Shown here: in pieces, positions 31,746 to 43,382 of the stretch
Position numbering within the stretch: the stretch's first letter is position 1
Layout of the letters: each line of letters starts with the position of its first letter
NCBI GenBank assembly: GCA_030323885.1
Contig: CM059203.1
Span: 4,464,001 to 4,528,000, forward strand
Reading direction: 5' to 3'
DNA length: 64,000 nucleotides
DNA from: Branchipolynoe longqiensis
Taxonomy: Eukaryota > Annelida > Polychaeta > Phyllodocida > Polynoidae
Program-made: the position numbers and the translations under genes
Notes under the pieces: generated by a model
What the model saw: only the letters and a program-made list of their open reading frames with translations
Database searches by the model: none
What the model was told of the DNA's origin: nothing

Positions 31746-33945
31746 CACACGCATCACTAACACATCCACATACACTCAGCTTCACATATTCCAACATTCA
31801 GACACACAGCCATAATACACTCACACACCGAGCCTTCACACACTCACACACCAAGTACTCACACACTCACCTCCCAGCCCTCACACATTCACACACACAA
31901 CCCTAATACACTCACACACCGAGCCTTCACACACTCACACACACCATGTACTCACACACTCACCTCCCAGCCCTCACACATTCACACACACAGCCCTAAT
32001 ACACTCACACACCGAGCCTTCACACACTCACACACACCATGTACTCACACACTCACCTCCCAGCCCTCACACATTCCACACACTCCTAATACACTCACAC
32101 ACCGAGCTTCACCTCACACACACCAGTCTCACACACTCACCTCCCAGCCCTCCACATCACACACACATTTGTGTTGTTTGGTTTGTTTTGTTTTTGTACC
32201 CACCAAGTACTCACACACTCACCTCCCAGCCCTCACACATTCAACACACACTCCCTAATACACTCACACACCGAGCCTTCACACACTCACACACACATAC
32301 TCACACACTCACTCCCAGCCCCCACTACACACAACCCTAATACCCACAACCGAGCCTTCAGTTCCACTTACACACAATTACCACACACTCACCTCCAGCC
32401 CTCACACATTCACACAACACCTATACACTACACACCGAGCCTTCACACACTCACACACACCAAGTACTCACACACTCACCTCCCACCCTCCACATTCACA
32501 CAACAGCCTAATACACTCACACACCGAGCCTTCACACACTCACACACACCAAGTACTCCACACTCACCTCCCAGCCCTCACACATTCAACACACAGCCCT
32601 AATATGTTTGTTGTTTGTGACACTCACACACCGAGCCTTCACACTCTCACACACACCAAGTACTCACACACTCACCTCCCAGCCCTCACACATTTTTACA
32701 CACAGCCCTAATACACTCACACACCGAGCATTCACACACTCACACACACCAAGTACTCACACACTCACCTCCCTGCCCTCACACATTCAGACACACAGAT
32801 CCCTAATACACTCACACACCGAGCCTTCACACACTCACACACACCAAGTACTCACACACCCACCTCCCAGCCCTCACACATCCACACACACATCCGTAAT
32901 ACACTCACACACCGAGCCTTCACACACTCACACACACCCACACACTCACCTCCCAGCCCTCACACATTCACACACACCACCCTAATACACTCACACACAG
33001 AGCCTTCACACACTCACACACACCATGTACTCACACACTCACCTCCCAGCCCTCACACATTCACACACACACATCATCCAGAGCACACACCACACACACC
33101 AAGTACTCCACACTTCCCAATTCACCACACAGCCCTAATACACTCACACACCGAGCCTTCACACACTCACACACACCACGTACTCACACACTCACCTCCC
33201 AGCCCTCACACATTCACACACACAACCCTAATACACTCACACACCGAGCCTTCACACACTCACACACCAAGTACTCACACACTCACCTCCCAGCCCTCAC
33301 ACATTCAGACACACAGCCCTACTACACTCACACACCGAGCCTTCACACACTCACACACACCACATACTCACACACTCACATCCCAGCCCTCACACATTCA
33401 CACACACAACCCTACTACACTCACACACACCAAGCACTCACACACTCTCCTCCCAGCCCTCATACATTCACACACAGCCCTATACACACACGCTTACACT
33501 CAACACACCATTACTCCCTCTCCAGCCCTCGCACATTCACACACAGCCCAATACACCCACCCGTTCACACACTCACACACCAGTATCACCACTCACTCCC
33601 ATCCTCACACATTCACACACCCCTAACACTCACACACCGAGCCTTCACATTTTTGTTCACTCACACACACCAGTACTCACACCTACCTCCCAGCCCTCAC
33701 ACATTCACACACACAGCCATAATACACACACACCGAGCCTTCACACACTCACACACACCAAGTACTCACACACTCACCTCCCAGCCCTCACACATTCACA
33801 CACACATCCCTAATACACTCACACACAGAGCCTTCACACACTCACACACACCAAGTACTCACACACTCACCTCCCAGCCCTCACACATTCACACCCACAC
33901 ACTCTTCACACACTCACACACATCCCCAGCCCTCACACACGTCTA
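31745..33945. repeat. CA-rich satellite, ~91-95-bp unit
   Basis: About 23 units containing ACACACCGAGCCTTCACACA, AAGTACTCACACACTCACC and CCCAGCCCTCACACATTCAC. Some units are damaged by small deletions (for example around 32290-32460 and 33480-33620). Short T-rich interruptions appear at 32167-32200 and 32604-32620. Confidence 0.9.
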
Positions 33946-34082
33946 CATGCATTGGACCCACACCATCCATATCCCTAAAGTACATCAACACACGCACACC
34001 ATCCCCCCAACCCCACCACCTTCACCCACACGCCACATGCATCCACACCCCCCACACCGATGCTCACACATATCACACACCT

Positions 34083-34731
34083 TAAGGCCCTGTCACATTA
34101 CAACGTATGGCGCCGGCGTGTGCATACCGTGTTGAAATAAATTTCAAATCAAAATAGGTTGGCATACGGCAAACTTTTTGCGGTGCAAGGGATAAAAATG
34201 GGCGTACACACAACGTACGTAACGTATGCAGAACGTATCTCTGACCTATTGAGAGCGTCCATGTGCCTCACAAAACATTCGCAAAACGTTTGCATACGCT
34301 GACAGTATGCTGACCAACGTTACGTACGTTACTCCATCGCTAGAAGTACAGCACATACGTTAAGTATGCTGGAGATATGGCAGGCATATGTTCGAAGTAC
34401 GTTTGGAGTACGTTATGCATCTGTTGGCTGTTCGCGGTCTGCACGTTCCCAACAGGCTGAACGTACAGCTAACGTATTCCGACCTATCCCGACCCACCCC
34501 TAACATGTGCATAACATGAGCCATCCGGCGACATATGTTGACAATTTTGAACATGCACAAACATTTTTAGCGGCTCGACCTACGCCAACCTATGACGTCG
34601 TATCCTGAGCGTACTCGACATATGCTCAAAGTATACGTAACGTATGACGCCGTATGCCGACATGTTGTTCGAAAATCGCATACGTCGGCATACGCTAAGG
34701 CCATATGTCATAGTGTGACAGCCCCTTTACT
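34083..34731. mobile_element. Harbinger-like element HB-5, TTA duplication
   Basis: Ends AGGCCCTGTCACATTACAAC and TGTGACAGCCCCT are inverted, with TTA on each side. The interior has dozens of CGTATG/CATACG and ACGTACGT motifs in both orientations. It sits inside CA-rich satellite on both sides. Confidence 0.75.
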
Positions 34732-34850
34732 CACACACACTCACACACACAGTCACACACACACCCACACACACACACACTCACATACCAATCCTACAAC
34801 CCTCACCCACAAACTACACCCTTCCATCCTTCAATCCACACCATAAGCCA
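34732..34850. repeat. (CACACT)n tract
   Basis: Continuation of the CA-rich sequence displaced by HB-5. 34850-35040 shows nothing further. Confidence 0.7.
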
Positions 34851-35041
34851 CGCCCCCCGCCCCCACTCCGCCCCCGCATGTCACAGCGTCCCCACACGAC
34901 ATGACAATTCAGCATCTTAGGTCATGCAGATCGCTCAGTGTACCGCAACCCAGTCGCGCTAGCTGACCTCATGGAACCGCGTGATATCTCGACCGACCCC
35001 GCTTGAGAGGAGACGGGCCCATCTTGGTCCAGGAGGGAGCA

Positions 35042-35365
35042 CTAGTGTTGGTGTTGGTGTTGGTGTTGGAGTTGGTGTGGACTGTGGGTGTATGTGTTGA
35101 TTATGGGTGTTGGTGTTGTTATTGGTATGGATGTTGATGTTGGTGCAGGTGTTGGCTTGTACTGTGGGTGTTGGTATGGGTGTGGGTGTTGGTATGGGTG
35201 TGGGTGTTGTTATGGGTGTTGGTATGGGTGTGGGTGTGGGTGTTGGTGCGGGTGTGGGTGTTAGTGTTGGTGTGGGTGTTGGTATGGGTGTGGATGTGGG
35301 TGTTGTTATGGGTGTGGGTGTTGGTGCGGGTGTTAGTGTTGGTGTGGGTGTTAGTGTGGGTGTTG
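35042..35365. repeat. (GTGTTG/GTATGG)n tract
   Basis: Degenerate GGTGTTGGTGTGGGTGTTG hexamer-based repeat. Long ORFs in several frames on both strands are composition artefacts. Confidence 0.85.
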
Positions 35366-35458
35366 CTGTTGGTTGTTGGAATTTTACGTACTGGCAACAT
35401 CTAAGGTCATATCAGGTCGGATACCGACTTGTGACTGCAAACTCATGGCGATTTTATA
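35366..35458 (-). mobile_element. SINE-A 3' half
   Basis: From the TTGGTTGTTGGAATTTTACG tail to TCATGGCGATTTTATACTAG; the head is missing and the 47-bp satellite follows directly. Confidence 0.75.
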
Positions 35459-35460
35459 CT

Positions 35461-36695
35461 AGTTCCTATGGGTTAATGGTGTGTAGAGGCATGTTCTACC
35501 TTACGCTTGTTCCTATGGGGTAATGGTGTGTAGAGGCATGTTCTACCTTACACTTGTTCCTATGGGTTAATGGTGTGTAGAGGCATGTTCTACCTTACGC
35601 TTGTTCCTATGGGGTAATGGTGTGTAGAGCCATGTTCTACCTTACACTTGTTCCTATGGGTTAATGGTATGTAGAGGCATGTTCTACCATATGCTTGTTC
35701 CTATGGGGTAATGGTGGGTAGAGGCATGTTCTACCTTACACTTGTTCCTATGGGTTAATGGTATGTAGAGGCATGTTCTACCTTATGCTTGTTCCTATGG
35801 GGTAATGGTGTGTAGAGGCATGTTCTACCTTACATTTGTTCCTATGGGGTAATGGTGTGTAGAGGCATGTTCTACCTTACGTTTGTTCCTATGGGGTAAT
35901 GGTGTGTAGAGGCATGTTCTACCTTACGCTTGTTCCTATGGGGTAATGGTGTGTAGAGCCATGTTCTACCTTACATTTTGTCCTATGGGGTAATGGTGTG
36001 TAGAGCCATGTTCTACCTTACGTTTGTTCCTATGGGGTAATGGTGTGTAGAGCCATGTTCTACCTTACATTTGTTCCTATGGGTTAATGGTGTGTAGAGG
36101 CATGTTCTACCTTACACTTGTTCCTATGGGGTAATGGTGTGTAGAGGCATGTTCTACCTTATGCTTGTTCCTATGGGGTAATGGTGTGTAGAGGTATGCT
36201 CTACCTTAAACTTGTTCCTATGGGTTAATGGTGTGTAGAGCCATGTTCTACCTTACGCTTGTTCATATGGGGTAATGGTCTGTAGAGGCATGTTCTACCT
36301 TACGCTTGTTCCTATGGAGTAATGGTGTGTAGAGCCATGTTCAACCTTTGCTTGTTCCTATGGGGTAATGGTGTGTAAAGGCATGCTATACCTTATGCTT
36401 GTTCCTATATGATAATGGTGTGTAAAGGCATTCTATACCTTACGCTTTTTCCTATAGGATAATGGTGTGTAAAGGTATGATATACCTTACACTTGTTCCT
36501 ATAGGATAATGGTCTGTAAAGGCATGCTATACCTTAGACTTGTTCCTATAGGATAATGGTGTGAAGGCATGCTATACCTTACACTTGTTCCTATAGGATA
36601 GTGGTGTGTAAACACATGCTATACCTTACACTTGTTCCTATGAGATAATGGTCTGTAAATGGATGTTATACCTAACGCTTGTTCCTATCATAAGG
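35461..36695. repeat. 47-bp satellite, about 26 units
   Basis: Unit TTGTTCCTATGGGGTAATGG followed by TGTGTAGAGGCATGTTCTACC and TTACGC. From about 36370 rightwards, units shift to a variant (TAAAGGCATGCTATACCTTA) with more divergence. A unit of the same repeat adjoins the DIRS element at 29785-29832 and 30149-30170. Confidence 0.9.
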
Positions 36696-36808
36696 CCAAG
36701 ATGCAGAAAAGTCTTCCCTTTCCTATTCAGACGCATTTGTCAACATTCTGTTCCCCCCCCCCACCTTCACCATCACACACAACAATGCCAGCTAATATAA
36801 TATATATA

Positions 36809-36855
<47 letters not shown>

Positions 36856-37375
36856 ATATATATATATATATATAGTTAGTATATAAATATACGGGTATAA
36901 ATCATCGGTATGAGGTTTTCCTATTACTTTACCATTCTTCTTATATTATATTTAAGGTCCAATTGCGGACAAATGTTAATTAACTGCGGCATACTGGCCT
37001 ACGGTGGCGCCGCCACCGGCAGTTCTTGTCACTTATCTCTCTCGCCGTATTGATCATCCTGCTGCGAAGTTACGTATATATATATATATCAATCAGATTC
37101 AAATAGTTCAACAACACTTTTTTGAAGAAGTAGAATCCCACTTAAGATGCTGTGTACAATAATTCACCTCACTAAAAGGTAGCCGAAAGAAAACATATTT
37201 TGTGTTTTTTAAATGTCTAAAAACACAATTAAACGAAGAGGGTTTTTTTCTTGCTTAAAGTCTGAAGCCACCATATTGATGTGTCCGTCTCGACTAAGGT
37301 CACTAAGGTCTATTCAGCATGGGAGATATTAACTCTGCTGAGTCAGAGCAAAGATTTACCAAATTTATACTAGTC
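36696..37375. other. AT-rich spacer with (TA)n
   Basis: (TA)n occupies about 36795-36875 and TATATATATATA 37075-37090. The rest is unassigned, including a short ORF at 37319-37510 that runs into the satellite. Confidence 0.6.
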
Positions 37376-37377
37376 GC

Positions 37378-38552
37378 TACATTGCCTTGCCATTGCAAGG
37401 ACAGGGAAAGGACTGGTTGGCTCACTGTCACAATATTAAAGCTGCATGATCCATTGCAAGGACAGGGAAAGGACTGGTTGGCTCAGTGTCACAATATTAA
37501 AGCCGCATAATCCATTGCAAGGACAGGGAAAGGACTGGTTGGCTCACTGTCACAATATTAAAGCCGCATAATCCATTGCAAGGACAGGGAAAGGACTGGT
37601 TGGCTCACTGTCACAATATTAAAGCCGCATGATCCATTGCAAGGACAGGGAAAGGACTGGTTGGCTCAGTGTCACAATATTAAAGCCGCATAATCCATTG
37701 CAAGGACAGAGGAAGGACTGTTTGGCTCACTGTCACAATATTAAAGCCACATGATCCATTGCAAGGACAGGGAAAGGACTGGTTGGCTCACTGTCACAAT
37801 ATTAAAGCTGCATGATCCATTGCAAGGACAGGGAAAGGACTGGTTGGCTCAGTGTCACAATATTAAAGCTGCATGATCCATTGCAAGGACAGGGAAAGGA
37901 CTGGTTGGCTCAGTGTCACAATATTAAAGCCGCATGATCCATTGCAAGGACAGGGAAAGGACTGGTTGGCTCAGTGTCACAATATTAAAGCTGCATGATC
38001 CATTGCAAGGACAGGGAAAGACTGTTGGCTCACTGTCACAATATTAAAGCCACATGATCCATTGCAAGGACAGGGAAAGGACTGGTTGGCTCAGTGTCAC
38101 AATATTAAAGCCGCATGATCCATTGCAAGGACAGGGAAAGGACTGGTTGGCTCAGTGTCACAATATTAAAGCTGCATGATCCATTGCAAGGACAGGGAAA
38201 GGACTGGTTGGCTCACTGTCACAATATTAAAGCCGCATGATCCATTGCAAGGACAGGGAAAGGACTGGTTGGCTCAGTGTCACAATATTAAAGCCGCATG
38301 ATCCATTGCAAGTACAGAGGAAGGACTGGTTGGCTCAGTGTCACAATATTAAAGCCGCATGATCCATTGCAAGGACAGGGAAAGGACTGGTTGATTCAGT
38401 ATCACAATATTAAAGCTGCATAATCCATTGCAAGGACAGGGAAAGGACTGGTTGGCTCAGTGTCACAATATTAAAGCCGCATGATCCATTGCAAGGACAG
38501 AGGAAGGACTGGTTCGTTCAGTGTCACAATATTAAAGCTGCATAATCCGATT
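37378..38552. repeat. 61-bp satellite, about 19 units
   Basis: Unit: CCATTGCAAGGACAGGGAAA, GGACTGGTTGGCTCAGTGTC, ACAATATTAAAGCCGCATGAT. The first part resembles the SINE-A body (GGATAGGGCAAGGACTGG, TTGGCTCAGTGTCAGGATAA). The last part resembles the TM terminus (ATTAAAGCTGCATAGTCCGAT). The array runs directly into TM sequence at 38545. Confidence 0.9.
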
Positions 38553-39335
38553 AAAGTATCAAATCTTGAAAAACTAAACATTTATCTTGATTTCCTTTTA
38601 CAAATCCAACTTAGATGCTGGTGTACTTATCAAAGTTGCCTAGTTTGATAAAAGCGTAATATTTTTTTTAACCAATACCGATCCATATCGAACGTAGATA
38701 TTGATTCGTTTATTAAAGCTGCATAGTCTGATGAAATATCAAATTTTCAAAAACCAAACCAATTATCTAGATTTGATTTTACATACCTAACTTAGATACT
38801 GATGCACTTATTAAGCATTTGTTTCTGCATCAGTATCTAAGTTAGATATGTAAAATCAAAATTTAAGTTTTTGAAACTGAGTCAATTGAACAGAACCTGT
38901 GACTGCAGAAGTCTATGGTGTCAGACTTTTGGCATGCTTGCCAAAACTAATTGCTCATGTTTGCACTCAAAATATCTCAAAGGTTTACCATTTAAAATAA
39001 AAGTAACTTTGAACCAATGCAACATAGATACTAGTGAACGATCTAATATGTTTATCTCAGAAAAATACAGAAATTCAAAACCATGGGACTACGCAATTTT
39101 AAGTATTTATTGGTGCACAGAAGGTGAAGCACATAACACACCAATTTAATACAACTTGTTGGCATCAGATTTTGATGTACACACCAACAATAATTTGGCA
39201 TGTTTTCACTTCAAATATCTCTAAAGATTACCATTTAAAGTAAAAGTTACAGTAAAGTAGATTATAAGGATCAACCTAATATAATTATATGAAAAGGAAA
39301 GAAACTCAAAACCATCGAACTATGCAACTTTAATA
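38540..39335. mobile_element. TTAA-end MITE region TM-4
   Basis: Left-type termini at 38544 (TTAAAGCTGCATAATCCGAT) and 38716 (TTAAAGCTGCATAGTCTGATG), right-type end near 39319 (ATCGAACTATGCAACTTTAA). The interior has the mirrored blocks CATCAGTATCTAAGTTAGAT and TTTGGCATGCTTGCCAAAA. Probably two overlapping copies. Confidence 0.65.
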
Positions 39336-39339
39336 TAAC

Positions 39340-39430
39340 CCAATGCAATGGTTCCAGTGGTACTGTATCCCAATGGTGGCAGCACTATAAAGCCACCAAA
39401 GGTGCACAGTCACAAATCGGTACCCATCTG
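39340..39430 (+). mobile_element. SINE-A internal fragment
   Basis: GGCAGCACTATAAAGCCACC, CACAGTCACAAATCGGTACC; both ends are lost. Confidence 0.55.
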
Positions 39431-39496
39431 ACGCGACCTCGATTAGGTTCTTTCTTTTTTTCTTCTTTTTTATTTTTCTTCACTTTTTTTACTAAA

Positions 39497-39565
39497 TGTA
39501 ATTTTTATTCAGTGAATAATTCCTTTTGTCAGCGCCAGAGAACTGGTCTTCCGGCCATTCAGTAA
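39497..39565 (-). mobile_element. Candidate LTR end fragment
   Basis: TGTAATTTTTATTCAGTGAA, then TTTTGTCAGCGCCAGAG and ACTGGTCTTCCGGCC, is shared with the 3' part of the insertion at 62396-63105 in opposite orientation. In element sense it reads CTGACAAAAG, a TTATTCA-TGAATAAA hairpin, then ends TTACA. It may be an LTR end. The sequence to 39800 is unassigned. Confidence 0.35.
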
Positions 39566-39805
39566 AATTTGTTGGTACATAAAATGACAATAGCAGTTGC
39601 AATAATAACCACATGAAAATCCTGTTCGATAATAGAAGCATAATATAAATGAACTATTAGTTGTAATAGTAACTGCATACAATCTAGGACAAAAACAAAA
39701 CAATTCGACATTTACTTTCTTCTCAGTAACCTGGGAGTGGAAGTATCGTCTAGACACAGGGCGCATACCGAAATGGAATTCCAGCTTTAGAAGATATCTC
39801 GTTAC

Positions 39806-40320
39806 TATTGTCGTGGGGGTGATGAAAATGGGAAATACCGTGCCTAGAGCGGGACTCGAACCCGCATCTCTTTGCATTCCAGGCCAGTGTGCTAACCATT
39901 ACACCACCTAGGCTCCCTGATATCAATACACTCCCCATGCCTACCTGTCTATGTGGTTACTTGCCTGAGAGGTCAGTGCAGCCACTACACTCGTCCCCCT
40001 GGAATTGTAAGTCTTTTAATGCTTACAGTTACATACATACAGGCAATGCACTAACACATACATACACAGGGTAGGTTCAACAACCATACAGCGCAAAGCT
40101 TGTACAGGATCATGGTCACGGCAACCAGTGTCGTGGGGGTGATGAAAATGGGAAATACCGTGCCTAGAGCGGGACTCGAACCGAATCTCTTTGCATTCCG
40201 GGCCAGTGTGCTAACCATTACACCACCTAGGCTCCCTGATATCAATACACTCCCCACGCCTACCTGTCTATGTGGTTACTTGCCTGAGAGGTCAGTGCAG
40301 ACCACTACACTACGTTGCAG
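39806..40320 (-). mobile_element. SINE-D tandem array, two units
   Basis: Two units about 325 bp apart. The minus-strand heads read GCCTAGGTGGTGTAATGGTT; the first has box B GGGTTCGAGTCCC and the second has lost a CGC there. Same arrangement as 25560-26400. Confidence 0.8.
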
Positions 40321-40407
40321 GAAGAATAAAGGTAGGCGAAATTAAGAGACTTTTCTGAACAGTTTTAAACATCCTAGTGGCAAGAGTTCCTGGTAGCGTG
40401 TTTAAAA

Positions 40408-41785
40408 AATAAGTTTGTTTTATTTAACGACGCCCCTAGAGCACATTGATTTCTATCATCAGCTATTGGACGTCAACCATATGGTCAAAATATTATCATT
40501 GCTCACGGACACAGCTGACGCAGAGGCTGGGTTGGATAAAACAAGACTTTTATTCGGGCGTGGTCCACCTGGGGCGTTATACAATCATGAGTGAGGCTGG
40601 CGGGTGAGGAGCGCTCGAGCGAAGGTCCTGCTATTAAGAGGACGAGTGGTGGGGGGGGGGGGTTGAGAATGTTATGAGGGAGGATGAGACAGATTAGCAA
40701 CGTAACATTGAGTGAGCGAAAGAGAGAAGTAACATATATACAGTACAAATATACATTAATGAGATAATTAACGTTAAGTGTAGAAGATGAGTTATGTATT
40801 ACTTATATGATAATTGTATCATGCTCATTCGATACATGTTCTTGCCGGTGTGAAACCTCTATTTGCTCCCCGAGAGAGTGCTGCTGGTAACTTGTAAAAG
40901 CCAGCAGCAATTCAACACTTTTGCAGGCAGCTTTCATGAAATGTATTGAGCTGAGAGACACTAAGACCGACTCATGGACGCAACTCTCACAGCAGAGAGC
41001 TAAATGGAGAGCGGCAGTCAAGTAATGAAAGCAGTCTTTGTTTGCATCACGACCGACAGCATGATGATGATGATGATATGATAATAGTCAACTGTTCGGG
41101 TATCAGTTGTGTTTTTAAATTGAAAGGTAAGTGATATTTTTTAAGTTATTTGATTTGTTGTTGAATGTTCGTTGATTGACCTGTGGTCGAATCAAAGGCA
41201 GGGATGGGTGGGTGGGTAAAATTGGAGATGGGAGGTGGTCAGTTCGGCAGGTTGAGGCTGTCTGACCAGTTTGGATGTGGTGTGGAGGCAGAAGGTGATG
41301 TGTTTTGATTGGCTGAGGGGTGCGATGGGAGTGTTGTGGCGTGATTGGCTGAAGATGTGAGAGTGGGGGCGTAGACGGCAGCGCCGGGACCATGGGCCGG
41401 GGGGGGGGGGACTGTCTCCTCCCACCCAAAGTGGGGGGTGGGGGTGTGGGGGTGTGGGGGGTGGGGGGGGAGAGGCATGTCAGCCTGTCCAGCAATGAAC
41501 CCGAATGAGCGCTCATGCTCATTCGATACAGTCCTTTGGAGGAAACCCGCTGTTGCCACATAGGCTACTCTTTCCGATAAGCAGCAAGGGATCTTTTATA
41601 TGCACTTTCCCACAGACAAGACAGCACATACCACAGCCTTTGATGAACCAGTTGTGGACCACTGGTTGTAACGGAAAATAGCCCAAACGACAAATGGGTC
41701 CACTGCGCAGGATCCATCGGATGACCCACACCTTCACAGGTGGACACTCTACTGCCTGAGCTACGTACCGCTCCTGTAGTGTTTT
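40408..41785 (-). mobile_element. SINE-C copy split by a 1-kb insertion
   Basis: The 3' part (AAGTTTGTTTTATTTAACG to CATATGGTCA) is at 40408-40493. The rest, including CTTTGGAGGAAACC and the head (GTAGCTCAGGCAGTAG on minus, box B GATGGATCCTGC), is at 41531-41785. The intervening 40494-41530 is inserted sequence. Confidence 0.75.
40837..41513 (+). mobile_element. LINE-tail element inside SINE-C, candidate 17-bp duplication
   Basis: CATGCTCATTCGATACA occurs perfectly at 40820-40836 and 41514-41530. The first 250 bases carry a non-autonomous element (TTCTTGCCGGTGTGAAACC, CTCCCCGAGAGAGTGCTGC). It grades into the C-terminus and 3' tail of the LINE at 43383-44083 (AAGACCGACTCATGGAC, GAGAGCGGCAGTCAAG) and ends (ATG)n near 41065. 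The remainder to 41513 is G-rich low complexity. Confidence 0.55.
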
Positions 41786-41953
41786 TAATACTCAAGTTCA
41801 ATCTGTGTATTTATTTGCCAGGTTAATTGATTACGCGTGTATAGATAGCCAGTAAGTGCTAAACTTAGGGGGAATATGTATGGTTAATTAAGTGGGTAGG
41901 TGCATGGTAACTAATTAGGTATTGTATGGTAACTAAGGGATAATGTGCATAGT

Positions 41954-42361
41954 ATTATCATCATCATCATCATGCTGTCCGTTGCAATGCGACAAAGACT
42001 GCTTTTATTTCTTAACCGCCGCTATTTCGTGCAGTTGCACATTTCATAAAAGCTGCTTGTAAAGTGTTGAAGTGCTGCTGGCTTTTGCAAGTTACTAGCA
42101 CTGTAGCAGCACTCTCTCGGGGAGCAAATAGAGGTCTCACACCGGCAAGAACATGGCAAGACAGGCGCAAACTATTTGTCCCTGCAGTAGCTGGCCGGGA
42201 GATTTTGGCTGTTCCCTTCATCACCGCCCTTAATGCTGCCACGGAAGCATGATTTTCTGTTAGGGTTTGCTCCCTTAGCCTTTGGTTCTATCAAGAACCT
42301 ATACCACAAGGCAGTGGTTTATAACTTTGCAAGGCAGGGGCGTTAAACTACCTGAGGTATT
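41954..42361 (-). mobile_element. LINE-tail non-autonomous element NA-1
   Basis: In minus sense it ends with GCGACCGACAGC-type tail and (ATG)n (here ATCATCATCATCATCATGCTGTC on plus). It contains CTCCCCGAGAGAGTGCTGC, TTCTTGCCGGTGTGAGACC and GTAAACCACTGCCTT-like blocks. It is an inverted partner of 42448-42826. Confidence 0.7.
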
Positions 42362-42447
42362 TTAGCAGATAGTTAATACTATGCGGGTAATGTATTAACT
42401 AAGTGAGTATTCGTAGGTTACAATGGTATGATATGCAGGTATTGCAA

Positions 42448-42826
42448 AACCTCAGGGAGTTTGACGCCCCTGGTCTGCAGAGTTGTAAACCACTGCCTTC
42501 TGGTAAAGGTTCTTGACAAAACTGAAGGCTAAGGGAGCAAACCCTGAACAGAAAACCATGTCACTGTGCCAGCATCAAGGGCGGTTGATGTATGGAACTC
42601 CCAACATCTCCCGACCAGCAACTGCAGGGACAAATAGTTTTGTGACTGTCTGGACATGTTCTTCCTGGTGTGAAACCTCTATTTGCTCCCCAAGAGAGTG
42701 CCGCTGGTAACTTGCAAAAGCCAGCAGCACTTTTGCAGGCAGCTTTCATGAAATGAAAATGGAGAGCGGCAGTCAAGTAATGAAAGTAGTCTTTGTCACA
42801 TCGCGACCGACAGCATGATGATGATG
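42448..42826 (+). mobile_element. LINE-tail non-autonomous element NA-2
   Basis: Same family as NA-1 in plus orientation (AAAACCTCAGGGAGTTTGAC, GTGTGAAACCTCTATTTGC, GAGAGCGGCAGTCAAGTAAT, then GACAGCATGATGATGATGAT). The two copies are head to head with about 90 bp of 23-bp-array sequence between them. Confidence 0.75.
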
Positions 42827-42924
42827 ATTCGTAGGTTAACTAAGTGGGTATGCATAATGTAAAATATTCCGATATTCGGCAAGGGGGAATGCAATTGTTA
42901 TATTACTGATCGGTGTACTTGGCC

Positions 42925-42926
42925 AG

Positions 42927-42972
<46 letters not shown>

Positions 42973-42985
42973 CTGGGATGTAAAT
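42925..42985. repeat. (TA)n flanked by CCAGGTG / CACCTGG
   Basis: A dinucleotide run with a 7-bp inverted repeat on its two sides, able to extrude as one long hairpin. Confidence 0.7.
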
Positions 42986-43149
42986 AGTGGTGCTGGCAGT
43001 GGTGCTGGCAGGTCTGGGTGTGATTGCACTCAGGGCCTAGTCCTTCTGCTGGGGTAGGGCTCACCACACTCAAAACGTCAAGGTTGATGGTGGGCAAGGG
43101 GCCAGACAGCTACTGGTGGTGGGCAGACCACTGGTATCATAGAGACCAG

Positions 43150-43366
43150 GAATGCTAGATTCCTATTGGTGAAACCAAGAATGCTAGATTCCTATTGGTG
43201 GAAGGAGGTGGTATGATACTCTACAATTAACCTATGTAACTATAAAACAATAAACCAGAGGGCTGGACCTTCTCTCTTATACTTTACTTTCTTCCTTTCT
43301 CTTTATCTGTATTGTTTTTCTCATAGCTTATGTACACAGCCAAAGATCCGAGCATAAGACTCTACA
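43150..43366 (+). mobile_element. Candidate solo LTR end
   Basis: TATAAAACAATAAACCAGAG (TATA-like and AATAAA), a pyrimidine-rich stretch, and an end at TCTACA beside the 23-bp array. The layout matches the LTR-like copies at 4408 and 47503, although the sequence differs. A duplicated GAATGCTAGATTCCTATTGG lies upstream. The left edge is not found. Confidence 0.35.
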
Positions 43367-43382
43367 AAAGGGTATCCAAGTG

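Noticed and set aside
31745..33945. Telomere-like or centromeric identity of CA satellite
   Set aside because: No TTAGGG/CCCTAA arrays; CCCTAA appears only within the longer CA unit (CCCTAATACACTC). No evidence for centromere function from sequence alone.
32171..34135. Three Thr/His/Ser-rich ORFs of 125-160 codons
   Set aside because: CA-rich satellite artefacts; interrupted where units lose bases.
35107..35523. Gly/Val repeat ORF and overlapping Thr/Asn/His ORF
   Set aside because: GT-rich simple repeat read in frame on both strands.
35461..38552. Possible CRISPR arrays (47- and 61-bp periodic repeats)
   Set aside because: The whole period is repeated with no unique spacers, and the context is a eukaryotic transposon-rich genome.
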